Part shown: positions 27,967-36,711 of the stretch, piece by piece
Position numbering within the stretch: position 1 is the first letter of the stretch
Layout of the letters: every line of letters starts with the position of its first letter
Position numbers and translations under genes: made by a program
Source of the DNA: Dokdonia sp. Dokd-P16
Lineage (GTDB): Bacteria > Bacteroidota > Bacteroidia > Flavobacteriales > Flavobacteriaceae
Length of the DNA: 64,000 nt
Assembly (NCBI RefSeq): GCF_003095655.1
Contig: NZ_CP029151.1
Location: forward strand, 62,001-126,000
Reading direction: 5' to 3'
Notes under the pieces: model-generated
The model's input: the letters and a program-made list of their open reading frames with translations, nothing else
The model's database searches: none
What the model was told of the DNA's origin: nothing

Positions 27967-28791
27967 TTATAAAAAGTCTAGCGGACTTTTAACCTGTTGC
28001 ATAGACCTTGTTGTCACGTGAGTATAAATCATAGTCGTTTTAATATCACTGTGCCCTAAGAGCTCTTGTATCATACGGAGGTCTGTACCACTATCCATAA
28101 GATGAGTAGCATAGGCATGACGCAGACTATGCAACGTTACTTTCTTCTTGATACGTGCTTTCTTACAACTAGCTCTAAAAACCGAACGTAAGCTTGCAGC
28201 AGTGTATTGCGGCTTAGACTGCCCCTCAAAGAGATAATCTGTGGGTTTATATTCTTTATAATACTGACGAAGTAAAGGTTTTAAACTTTCTGGAAAAGGC
28301 AGCTGGCGATCCTTTTTACCTTTCGCTGCTTTTATGGTAATAGTGTTACGCTTTTTATCCATAGCGGCAAGCCTTAAATCTACTAGTTCACCTACACGTA
28401 AACCCAGTGCATATATAGTAGTGAGAGCCGCTTTGTGCTTGAGATTTGTGGTATGGTGTAATATGCTTTTCACCTCATAGGTAGATAGTATGTCTGGCAG
28501 TACACGCTGTGGCGAGCGCGGTCGCAAGCTGCTTAAATCTATCTCCTGCCTGAGCGCTTCTTTATAATAAAGGCTCACGGCACTTATGAGCTGCTTCTGA
28601 GTGTTGAAGGTATATTCTTTTTTTAAAATAAAGTCTCTTAGTGTTGTGATAAGGTATGACGGGTCAAGCCGGTCTAGGGGACGACTGTCACCTAGGTAAT
28701 TTTGATAGCTTACTAGCAAACCTATGTAAGTGGTTACAGTGCTGTCACTATATCGCTTTGCTGTTAATATTGTGTTAAAGCTATCAAACAT
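27967..28791 (-). CDS. Tyrosine recombinase, integron-type integrase candidate
   Basis: A 274-residue recombinase with a SAM-like core-binding domain (about 1-85) and a catalytic domain. The catalytic set is complete: Arg132 (LGLRVGE), Lys157 (AAKGKKDRQ), His221-x-x-Arg224 (HSLRHAYATHL), His247 (LLGHSD) and Tyr256 (IYTHV). The tail VKSPLDFL resembles the SPLD tail of class 1 IntI. However, the stretch between Lys157 and His221 lacks the 15-20 residue IntI-specific insertion, so by domain content it is closer to XerC/D. It points away from the cassette array, as intI does. Its start codon lies inside a 16-bp duplicated sequence. Confidence 0.9.
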   Translation of the reverse strand: MFDSFNTILTAKRYSDSTVTTYIGLLVSYQNYLGDSRPLDRLDPSYLITTLRDFILKKEYTFNTQKQLISAVSLYYKEALRQEIDLSSLRPRSPQRVLPDILSTYEVKSILHHTTNLKHKAALTTIYALGLRVGELVDLRLAAMDKKRNTITIKAAKGKKDRQLPFPESLKPLLRQYYKEYKPTDYLFEGQSKPQYTAASLRSVFRASCKKARIKKKVTLHSLRHAYATHLMDSGTDLRMIQELLGHSDIKTTMIYTHVTTRSMQQVKSPLDFL

Positions 28792-28848
28792 TCGTTTATA
28801 CGTTGAAAATCGAGATTGCTCAATATAAGTAAAAACATTCGTTTATAC
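28786..28848. repeat. 16-bp direct repeat over the integrase start
   Basis: AAACATTCGTTTATAC occurs at 28786-28801, overlapping the integrase ATG, and again at 28833-28848. The 47-bp period is close to four to five helical turns. It could be a recombinase or regulator binding pair, or a simple duplication. Confidence 0.6.
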
Positions 28849-28880
28849 ACCCACTTCAGGTATGATAACTTATATGTTTT

Positions 28881-28910
28881 TAGTAACTTGCGTATATATA
28901 TACGTTCTAC
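28881..28910 (+). other. Putative attI insertion site
   Basis: TAGTAAC at 28881-28887 and GTTCTAC at 28904-28910 flank the 14-bp palindrome CGTATATATATACG (28891-28904). The GTT at 28904-28906 is the left boundary of cassette 1, as shown by its reverse complement at 29502-29511. Position next to the integrase and loss of the long repeat structure on the left side fit attI. Confidence 0.6.
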
Positions 28911-28926
28911 ACCATTTGACAACGCA

Positions 28927-29508
28927 ATGAAACTTTTCAATAAAAACAATAATCACGAACACGAAAATCGATTAAGACTTCAAAAATTAGTCGATAAAAC
29001 AATAAAATCTGAAATTCCGACAGGTTGGAAAAAAGAAACATTTGCAGTTGGAGGATTAAGCGAAGTTGGATTTTCTAAAGAATTCCCTGAATTGTTGTTA
29101 GTTGTTTCAAGTCAAGGTCGTGGAATAATTGACTGTTCAAAATTTGAATTAATTGACAGAGATAATAATGACGATTTTGATTGGTTTAATTCATACGAAC
29201 TTTGGTCTATAGGAATAGGAAAACTTGCGAATGAAAAAATATCAGTTGGTGGATTATGTGGTGGTGGATTACCACTCTTGAATCAATTTGGAGATGGAAT
29301 TCAATATATGGCGACTGAATGGCCAATAATTGATTTAATATTTGAACCGAATTTTAAAAGTATATATAAAGAAGATGACGGAAAAGATTGTTTCAGAATC
29401 TTTCACGATTACGAAATAAGAGCTTATGGATTTTCATACAATGGAGAATATTTTATTACAGCGACAAGTAGTGAAATAAATGTATATCGGAAAGAAAAAA
29501 CGGTGTAG
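28927..29508 (+). CDS. Cassette 1: unknown protein
   Basis: A 193-residue soluble protein starting at ATG 28927 (MKLFNKNNNHEHENR). An upstream in-frame extension would cross the attI junction and is rejected. It contains a glycine-rich stretch (VGGLSEVGFSKE, VGGLCGGGLPLLNQFGDG) and no signal or membrane segment. I do not recognise a family. As the first cassette it is expected to be the newest insertion and best placed for expression. Its stop overlaps the R'' core. Confidence 0.75.
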   Translation: MKLFNKNNNHEHENRLRLQKLVDKTIKSEIPTGWKKETFAVGGLSEVGFSKEFPELLLVVSSQGRGIIDCSKFELIDRDNNDDFDWFNSYELWSIGIGKLANEKISVGGLCGGGLPLLNQFGDGIQYMATEWPIIDLIFEPNFKSIYKEDDGKDCFRIFHDYEIRAYGFSYNGEYFITATSSEINVYRKEKTV

Positions 29509-30065
29509 AACACCGTATATAATTTATTGCTGGCTTCTTACCTACTTGCGAAAGTCCTCGCGGACTTTCTTGGTCGGTAATTATTTACTAAATTAGTTGC
29601 TTGAAACACGCAACAAACCATATACAACAACGTGGACGGCTGATTGCCAAAGGACATGTTTTTTATCTCAAGATAAGCCACATCCAAGGCAGTAGCATAC
29701 TTGCAAATTCCCGCCGTCGTATGGCTCCGCTTCAAAATAAGAACACCTCAAAAGTCATTGAAATATCGAAGAGTTGGGTATAGATCAAGTTAGAGCAAAT
29801 CCGCTAGGATTTTAAAGCTCCCACCCTACCAATCAGCCGTCCACAGGCCACTACTCAAAAATGCCTAGGGTATATATCTCAATTATAGAAAGCTCACACG
29901 TAGTTGCAACCAGCCACAACTATTACATAACGCGAATACGACATTTTTGAAAGCTCTACGCGCGGCGCACAACTCCAAAATTCATTGTATATTTAGATCA
30001 AACAAACCAGACCGCAAACTAAAGCAGACCGGCAAAATGCCGCACTCGCTTTATGCAGTGGCCTG
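29502..30065 (+). repeat. attC-like site 1 (left-domain type A)
   Basis: Begins with GGTGTAGAAC, the reverse complement of the cassette start at 28904-28913. Hairpin H1: 29515-29530 with 29610-29625, enclosing an inner stem GAAAGTCC/GGACTTTC (29550-29569). Hairpin H2: GTGGACGGCTGATTG 29632-29646 with its perfect complement 29830-29844. Hairpin H3: CAGGCCACTAC 29844-29854 with 30055-30065 (10/11). Ends G|TTAGCAAC at 30065. Confidence 0.85.
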
Positions 30066-30100
30066 TTAGCAACAACCCAAAAAAAACATTCATCCAAAAT

Positions 30101-31876
30101 ATGAAACTCATAAAACAAACATTTTACTTTTTAGTTCTTCTAATCTTAATTCCATTAGCTGTTAACAGTCAAAATAAATACAATTTAGACTTTAACGATT
30201 TTAAACCAGAAAAAGAAAAAATGCCCAAAGGATGGTTTAAGTGGGGGAATTTTGAAAATTTAACGGGAGAAATTATTAGCGAGGGCAATTCTGTTGGGAA
30301 AGTTGTTTCCGATAAAGAAGGGAAATTTGGCTGTATTACTTATAGGATACCAGCAAATTATGTTGGAGACACCATTGTACTTTCTGGTCGAATTAAATAC
30401 GAAAATGTAAAAGGATTTGTTGGGCTTTTAATGCGGATTGACGGAAATTCAAAAAAAAGTTCTTTAGCATTTAAATCAATGCAAAATCAAAAAATAAGAG
30501 GAACAAGTGATTGGAAAGAATATTCTATAAAACTACCTTTTCCATCTAATGCTAAAACTATCTACGTAGGCGGAATTTTAGGTAAAAAAGGAATCGCTTG
30601 GTTCGATGACTTCAAAGTGAGAATTGATGGTAAAGACATTCAAGAATTAAAGGAAACAGAAAGAAAAACTTTAGAAAACTATAATTCTAACGAGCTTGAA
30701 TCGGCATTATCAAAATCTACAAGAAAATTAGACTTTTCGAACGAAGAAACTCTGCGTAGTAGTTTAGACCCATTGATAGAAAAAATCGGCAACAAAAAGA
30801 TAGTTGCAATTGGAGAAAGCACACACGGAACGTCAGAATTTTATCGCCTTAGAGAAATCATAACAAAAAGACTAATAAAGGAAAAAGGGTATAATCTTGT
30901 AGTTTTGGAAAACCCTTACGATGATATTGAAATTTTGAACAAAGATTTGGATAAAACACCCTTAGATAGTTTAATGCGAAAACACTTATTTTCAATTTAT
31001 CAAACCAAAGAAATGAAATCTTTCTTACAATGGTACAAGGAAAATAAAACCCAATACAACATTAAGTTTAAAGGTTGCGACGATTCATATTGGGTTTTCT
31101 ATGAACTACTAAAAGACAATATTAATCCAATAAATGATAAAACGTTAAATAAGCTTTTGCAAGAATTAGAATCCAATATTGCAAAAAGTCCAACTGATAA
31201 TTTGAAAAAAGAATACAAGGTGAATAATTCTATTTACAATAACATCTTAGAAATTGAGAATTATTTAGAAACTACAAATAAAATAACTAAATCAATCAGA
31301 GAAATTCTATTCAATGGAAAAAACACATACATCAACTATGTGAACATTAAAAACCAAAAACCATTTCAGAGTCGAGATGAAATAATGGCAGATAGAATAT
31401 CATTTTTAGCAAAAAATTCGAATAGTAAAATTATTGTTTGGGCTCACAACGCACATATTTCAAACGAAATTATCACAGATAATGAAATAGGGATAATGGG
31501 TAGAAACTTAAAAAAAGAGTTCAATAGCGATTATTACACAATTGGACTTACGACATTGAAAGGCAGCTATGCGTATATGGATGAAAAATTTATAAACGGA
31601 GACCACAGTTATAAGGAGAAACTTAAAACTGAATCATTTAAACCTATCGACAGCTTGTTTTGGGAAAATAGACTATCTATAAATAACAAATCGTTTATTA
31701 TAGATATGACGAACTTAAAAAATGAACTAAACACGGATGAAATAATCGCCCCTACAAGGCTAATTGGTTATGCAAAAGAATCGGAAGAGGATATATATTA
31801 TCTTCAATTAATCAAAAATTTTGATTCGTTGATTTTTATTGAAGAAACTAATGCAACCAAATCAATATTCGAGTGA
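30101..31876 (+). CDS. Cassette 2: erythromycin esterase-family protein
   Basis: A 591-residue exported protein (ATG 30101, signal to about VNSQ). Residues 20-180 look like a beta-sandwich, possibly carbohydrate-binding. The rest is an erythromycin esterase-like domain: IVAIGESTHGTSEFYRLRE near 248, ENPYDD, and IVWAHNAHIS near 450 supply the His/Glu set seen in EreA/EreB. Such enzymes hydrolyse macrolide lactones, but most family members have unknown substrates, so resistance is not implied. The upstream frame from 30053 lies in attC1 and is not used. Confidence 0.85.
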   Translation: MKLIKQTFYFLVLLILIPLAVNSQNKYNLDFNDFKPEKEKMPKGWFKWGNFENLTGEIISEGNSVGKVVSDKEGKFGCITYRIPANYVGDTIVLSGRIKYENVKGFVGLLMRIDGNSKKSSLAFKSMQNQKIRGTSDWKEYSIKLPFPSNAKTIYVGGILGKKGIAWFDDFKVRIDGKDIQELKETERKTLENYNSNELESALSKSTRKLDFSNEETLRSSLDPLIEKIGNKKIVAIGESTHGTSEFYRLREIITKRLIKEKGYNLVVLENPYDDIEILNKDLDKTPLDSLMRKHLFSIYQTKEMKSFLQWYKENKTQYNIKFKGCDDSYWVFYELLKDNINPINDKTLNKLLQELESNIAKSPTDNLKKEYKVNNSIYNNILEIENYLETTNKITKSIREILFNGKNTYINYVNIKNQKPFQSRDEIMADRISFLAKNSNSKIIVWAHNAHISNEIITDNEIGIMGRNLKKEFNSDYYTIGLTTLKGSYAYMDEKFINGDHSYKEKLKTESFKPIDSLFWENRLSINNKSFIIDMTNLKNELNTDEIIAPTRLIGYAKESEEDIYYLQLIKNFDSLIFIEETNATKSIFE

Positions 31877-31885
31877 AAAAGGGCA

Positions 31886-32510
31886 GTTGCTAACAATGTA
31901 TATAAAACATAGCTATTATGGGCTTTCCCAGAGGTTTGTGTGTATTTGCAAAGTCCACCAAATTTTTTAATTTGGCTTTTGTAGAAAATAAGATAAAAAG
32001 AAAATTAAAAAATTCGACTCGTGCATAATATGAAAGGTCAGCGTCTATTTACACGCTACGTTTCATATACGAGACGTGGACGGCTGATTGCCAAAGGACA
32101 TTTTTTTCATCTCAAGATATGCCACATCCAAGGCAGCAGCATACTTGGAAATTCCCGCCATCGTATGGCTCCGCTTCAAAATCAGAACACCTCAAAAGTT
32201 ATTGAAATATCGAAGAGTTAGGTATAGATCAAGTTAGAGCAAATCCGCAAGGATTTTAAAGCTCCCACCCTACCAATCAGCCGTCCACAGGCCACTACTC
32301 AAAAATGCCTATGGTATTTATCTCAATTATAGAAAGCTCGAAACGTTGTTGCAACCAGCCACAACTACAGCATAAAGCGAATGAGACATTTTTGAAAGCT
32401 CTACGCGCGGCGCACAACTCCAAAATTCATTGTATATTTAGATCAAACAAACCAGACCATAAATTAAAGCAAATCAGCAAAATGCCGCACTCGCTTTATG
32501 TAGTGGCCTG
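31886..32510 (+). repeat. attC-like site 2 (left-domain type B)
   Basis: GTTGCTAACA at 31886-31895 complements TGTTAGCAAC at 30064-30073 (10/10). H1 pairs GTATATAAAACATAGC with GCTACGTTTCATATAC. H2 arms are 32076-32090 and 32274-32288 (15/15). The right boundary is G|TTATGTGCA at 32510. Confidence 0.85.
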
Positions 32511-32544
32511 TTATGTGCAAGCTGAAAAAAATCCCAATTGAAAT

Positions 32545-33672
32545 TTGAAAGAAGAAGTAACTTATAAACTTGACCGAATAGCTAATATATGGAATCACTT
32601 CATTTGGGAATATGACTTTTGTAAACGGAAAATAAAGTTCACACCGGAAATTCAAACCAATTACTTCGGAGATATATTAGACTATTTCCAAGATACTTTT
32701 GATATAATTTTTGACAATAAAGAGTCGGAATCACATTCTGACCGATTTTCAAACCAAATAAGTCTTTTACAGAGTATTTATGTACAACAAGATTTCATAG
32801 AAGAATTATTGTACATATTTAAATGCGGAATTGATAAAGGCGATTTAAAAAAAGATTCAAACTATTATATAAACAGAGACATAAGGAATGAATTGGTTGG
32901 TCATCCAATAAGAAAATACAAAGGAGAATTTATTTCTTCTTGTTTATTTGGTTACAATGGAGGTCAAAATAAAGTTGTTTATTTAAGGTATCACAAAGAC
33001 AATGACTATAAGTTTGAATCGATGGAATTTCCAATCCCAGAGATTGTCGAAAGACACAAAGAATTTTTAAATGTTTATTTCGATAAAATTCTTGCAAAAC
33101 TGAAACGTATTTTATTGAGTTTTGCGAAACAAATTGAAAAAGTAGAGAGGTTAGTTGATTCACAAGATTTTAATGAAATTCTGAATATAGCTTCGGTCTA
33201 TTATGAATCAATATTCAAAGACACATACATATACGACAAAGAATCGCTATTAAAAATATATGCCCGTAAAGATGAACATAGAAGATATCAAAACCTAATT
33301 GATAAATTCTACAAAGATTTAAGAAACGGATTAAAAGAAACCAAAGAATATTCAATTGAGCTATTCGAGCCAAGAAAACAGATTGATATATCCGAAAGAG
33401 AAAAACCTATATTTGATATTAAATTTATTGACACCAAAGAAATAGGCTTCTCAGACATAGAAAGACCTGTTACTTATCACTATGAACTTGGAAAAATTGC
33501 TACAAAGCGAAATCCAATGGATTTTGATTTTTTTGGAGGTTGTTTGAAAAGAAAATGTGCGAAAAATAAATTAGTGCTAAATGAATTGGACCATATGGAA
33601 ATGAATATGTATGATGATATTGAGTACTATACAGCTTATCAATTAATTTGTACTGAATTGAAAGAGGAGTAA
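32545..33672 (+). CDS. Cassette 3: unknown protein with HEPN-like motif
   Basis: A 375-residue soluble protein with a TTG start at 32545 (MKEEVTYKLDRIANIW). It is rich in Lys, Asp and aromatic residues and predicted mostly helical. The segment RDIRNELVGHPIRKY near residue 118 contains RNELVGH, which has the R-x(4-6)-H form of HEPN nuclease sites. If real it could be a HEPN-type RNase as found in defence modules, but the motif is short and no family is recognised. No antitoxin partner is in the cassette. Confidence 0.7.
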   Translation: MKEEVTYKLDRIANIWNHFIWEYDFCKRKIKFTPEIQTNYFGDILDYFQDTFDIIFDNKESESHSDRFSNQISLLQSIYVQQDFIEELLYIFKCGIDKGDLKKDSNYYINRDIRNELVGHPIRKYKGEFISSCLFGYNGGQNKVVYLRYHKDNDYKFESMEFPIPEIVERHKEFLNVYFDKILAKLKRILLSFAKQIEKVERLVDSQDFNEILNIASVYYESIFKDTYIYDKESLLKIYARKDEHRRYQNLIDKFYKDLRNGLKETKEYSIELFEPRKQIDISEREKPIFDIKFIDTKEIGFSDIERPVTYHYELGKIATKRNPMDFDFFGGCLKRKCAKNKLVLNELDHMEMNMYDDIEYYTAYQLICTELKEE

Positions 33673-33677
33673 AAGCC

Positions 33678-34422
33678 TGCACATAACAATGTATATAAAA
33701 AATAGCGCAAGTCATTGCTAACACTATGGTTTGGGCATTTTTGGAAAGTCGCCAAATTTTTAAATTTGACAAATTTCCAAAAACAAAATAATTAGTAAAT
33801 TTAAAAATTCGGCTTGTGTTTAATCCGAAAAGTAACAGCTCATTTTCAGCGCTACTTTTCATATACGAGACGTGGACGGCTGATTGCCAAAGGACATTTT
33901 TTTCATCTCAAGATATGCCACATCCAAGGCAGCAGCATACTTGGAAATTCCCGCCATCGTATGGCTCCACTTCAAAATCAGAACACCTCAAAAGTCGTTG
34001 AAATATTGAAGAGTTTGGTATAGATCAAGTTAGAGTAAATCCGCAAGGATTTTAAAGCTCTTGGTGTCTTCTTATTGATTATTCGTTATGGGATGACTAA
34101 GCGGTTCTTTGATGCCTTCCTCTCGCTATGCTCGTCGGAGGCAGGACTCAAAAATGCCTAGGGCATACATCTAAATTATAGATAGCTCGAGATGTGGTTC
34201 CGCCTGTGCATTCCTCTCGCTCGTCCCTCACTCGTCGGATGCAAGAACTACAGCATAAAGCGAATGTTGTGCCTTCCTCTCGCTGCGCTCGTCGGAGGCA
34301 GGTTTGAAAGCTCTACACGCGGCGCACAACTCCAAAATTCATTGTATATTTAGATCAAACAAACCAGACCGCAAATTAAAGCAAACCAGCAAAATGCCGC
34401 ACTCGCTTTATGTAGTGGCCTG
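33678..34422 (+). repeat. attC-like site 3 (type B, expanded)
   Basis: TGCACATAACA 33678-33688 complements 32509-32519 (11/11). H1: 33691-33708 with 33849-33866; 16 of 18 positions pair and the two exceptions are A.C on top (G.T on the bottom strand). The right arm of H2 is replaced by a variant block with GCCTTCCTCTCGCT...CGTCGGAGGC hairpins at about 34109-34143 and 34269-34300, making this the longest site. Confidence 0.82.
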
Positions 34423-34452
34423 TTGGCAATAATATAACAGACGAACAAAAAA

Positions 34453-34623
34453 ATGAACAAATTGAATAAAACCGAAATTCTGACAAACCTATTGTGGACA
34501 GTATTTGGAATAATTGGCGGAATAAGTTATTATTCAAAAGCGGAATATTGGATTTGCGGAATTATGTTTTTAATCGGAATTTTATATGCCTATAAATTAA
34601 TTAAAACAGTAGTGGAAAAATGA
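34453..34623 (+). CDS. Cassette 4a: small two-span membrane protein
   Basis: A 56-residue ORF (ATG 34453, TGA 34621-34623): MNKLNKTEILTNLLWTVFGI, then a second hydrophobic segment (WICGIMFLIGILYAY). Its stop overlaps the next ATG in an ATGA arrangement, which argues for translational coupling and a real gene. The function is unknown; a partner of the membrane protein that follows is likely. Confidence 0.65.
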   Translation: MNKLNKTEILTNLLWTVFGIIGGISYYSKAEYWICGIMFLIGILYAYKLIKTVVEK

Positions 34624-35042
34624 AAAGAATACATTTTGACAATTTAGGAAAAAATAAATATTGGATAATAATTATACTTTTATCTCTGGTTTTAATTTTT
34701 ATAGAGGAATTACCAATTGAATTTGAAAATCCAAAATTTTATAAATATTTACGTGCAAGCGGATTTTTATTACAAGCAATTTATTGGAGTAAATTATTTT
34801 GGTTTAAAAATACTATTCAATGGAATAAAAAAGGAGCAGTAATTCGAATTAATTCTTTTATGGGGAAATCTTTGAGTTTTGACCAAATAAAGAAAACCGA
34901 ACTGAACGAAAACAAATTGATTATCACAAAAAATGGCGGAGAAATAGTAACATTTGACTTAAATGAAATTGCGGAATCTGATGCACAGAAACTGAATGAA
35001 ATAATCGTAAAAAATACTATTGCCAACAAAGAACTGAGTTAA
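34620..35042 (+). CDS. Cassette 4b: membrane protein with C-terminal PH-like region
   Basis: A 140-residue protein with two spans (about 15-30 and 45-62) and a soluble beta-rich tail (KKGAVIRINSFMGKSLSFDQIKKTELNENKLIITKNG) resembling bacterial PH-like domains. Its last codons (IANKELS) lie inside the attC R'' core. It is clearly related to the cassette 16b protein (52623-53063): both have KxFWxKN, NKxGxVIxxN and LNxxKLI in the same order. Confidence 0.75.
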   Translation: MKRIHFDNLGKNKYWIIIILLSLVLIFIEELPIEFENPKFYKYLRASGFLLQAIYWSKLFWFKNTIQWNKKGAVIRINSFMGKSLSFDQIKKTELNENKLIITKNGGEIVTFDLNEIAESDAQKLNEIIVKNTIANKELS

Positions 35043-35599
35043 AAAACAAGCCGTTTATAATTCATTGCTAGTTATCGCCTACTTACGAAAATCCTCGCGG
35101 ATTTTCTATTCGGTTTGTATTTGCTAATTTAGTTGCTGAAACACGCAACGAAATCATACACAATCACGTGGACGGCTGATTGCATAAGGGCTCGCAGTTC
35201 ACGACAAAATAAGCCACATCCAAGGCAGTAGCATACTTGTAAATTCCCGCCATCGCATGGCTCCGCTTCAAAATCAGAACACCTCAAAAGTCGTTGAAAT
35301 ATCGAAGAGTTGGGTATAGATCAAGTTAGAGTAAATCCGCTAGGATTTTAAAGCTCCCACCCTACCAATCAGCCGTCCACAGGCCACTACTCAAAAATGT
35401 CTAAGGTATACATCAAAAGCATAGAAAGCTCACACGTAGTTGCAACCAGCCACAACTACAGCATAAAGCGAATGAGACATTTTTGAAAGCTCTACGCGCG
35501 GCGACAGATCCACAAATAAGTGTATATTTAGACAATCAATTAAAAAACAAAAAACAGGCTATCCAGCAAAATGCCGCACTCGCTTTATGTAGTGGCCTG
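35019..35599 (+). repeat. attC-like site 4 (type A)
   Basis: ATTGCCAACA 35019-35028 complements TGTTGGCAAT 34421-34430 (10/10). Inner stem GAAAATCC/GGATTTTC at 35086-35105 differs from site 1 by a matched G-C to A-T exchange. H2 arms 35168-35182 and 35366-35380 (15/15). Boundary G|TTGTGTC at 35599. Confidence 0.85.
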
Positions 35600-35601
35600 T
35601 T

Positions 35602-36438
35602 GTGTCTAATTTTCAAAAAATAGAAAAATATTTGAAAAAACTTAGTTTTAACATAAGATTGAATAAAGAATTTCAAATGCCAAAACTCATAGATTTGGCG
35701 TCTGAAATATCCAAGTTATTCAATCCTCAATCATACTTTTTTGAATATACTATTGATTTAGAAAAATTAATATACGCTGAAAAAACCTTCAACACCTTTG
35801 AACTCTTTAAAGCTTATTATAATAAAGAAAACTTCAAATTTGATTTATTAAAATTAGAAAAAGAAGACGACGACAGGTTTATTGGTTTTCAGCAAAGTAA
35901 TGGAGCATTACGTGTATTTGGGACATTAGAAAATAAGGACATTATCTATAAACTTCTGGACATAGTTGACAACCAAATATTGTATGCTCACATTCATAGT
36001 AAGTTGGATATGATTTTAAGCCGTTCTAAAAAGTATAGAACATGGATAAGAAGATTAGGGGAAATTCCTTCTTATGTGAAAATCTTGGATAATCCTAGAA
36101 GTATGAGTGAGCGCGATAAATACATTATCGACTTAGAATCTATGCCAACACATCAACACTTGTTAAAAACTGGCGATAGATTATGGTTTGGAGCTTGTGC
36201 AGAAATGTATTTTTCTAAACAATATTACGATTACATACCTGAAGATAAATGGATAAAATTAAGTAATTGTAAATCGAATGAAGTTTTAGAAAATGGAGTT
36301 CGTAAAATAATCTTGTATGATAATTTTGATGAATTTGAAAATCCTGTAAATAGAAAAAAACAATGGGATTTCAGAAACGAACTGGAAATAGATAAGGTCG
36401 CAAGCAGGCTGAAAAAAACTAAACACAACAAAGCCTAA
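35602..36438 (+). CDS. Cassette 5: unknown protein
   Basis: A 278-residue soluble protein. The GTG start at 35602 lies in the R' core itself (GTTGTGTC), so recombination would build or remove the start codon; an internal ATG at residue 26 is the alternative. Notable segment: MPTHQHLLKTGDRLWFGACAEMYF near 180. The last codons (KKTKHNKA) run into the R'' core ACACAACA. No family recognised. Confidence 0.7.
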   Translation: MSNFQKIEKYLKKLSFNIRLNKEFQMPKLIDLASEISKLFNPQSYFFEYTIDLEKLIYAEKTFNTFELFKAYYNKENFKFDLLKLEKEDDDRFIGFQQSNGALRVFGTLENKDIIYKLLDIVDNQILYAHIHSKLDMILSRSKKYRTWIRRLGEIPSYVKILDNPRSMSERDKYIIDLESMPTHQHLLKTGDRLWFGACAEMYFSKQYYDYIPEDKWIKLSNCKSNEVLENGVRKIILYDNFDEFENPVNRKKQWDFRNELEIDKVASRLKKTKHNKA

Positions 36439-36612
36439 ACGTAATGCGGTCTTTAGGGTAAAAACGAAAGGTCTGTGTATATTTATGAAGTCGCTAAATC
36501 TTTGGGATTTAGCTTTGAATAAAAAAAGAAAAAGCGAAACCAAAAGCTTTAGCTTTGTGCATAGACGGAAACGAAAAGTTTCCTTACTACCACACTACGC
36601 TTAGCCCAGCCG
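36423..36612 (+). repeat. attC-like site 5 (short, type C)
   Basis: ACACAACA 36423-36430 complements TGTTGTGT 35598-35605 (8/8). At 190 bp this is the only site near classical size. It lacks H2 and H3 and has inner hairpins such as AAATCTTTGGGATTT and AAAAGCTTTAGCTTTT. Ends CCG|TTAGCA at 36612. A different attC lineage within one array. Confidence 0.7.
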
Positions 36613-36711
36613 TTAGCAGCAAGCAAAAAAAACACCTCTGATAAATAATGAACAATCGTCAAACTGAATTTTTACAAACTGTAGGCTTCCCTAAAATAAC
36701 ACCATAGCCTT

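Noticed and set aside
27804-28000. Genomic island inserted into tRNA-Thr with attL/attR
   Set aside because: No copy of the tRNA 3' end is found at the other side of the block; cassette boundaries explain the structure better.
28764-28949. Minus-strand 61-codon ORF over the attI region
   Set aside because: It crosses the cassette 1 boundary and the integrase start and has no protein-like features.
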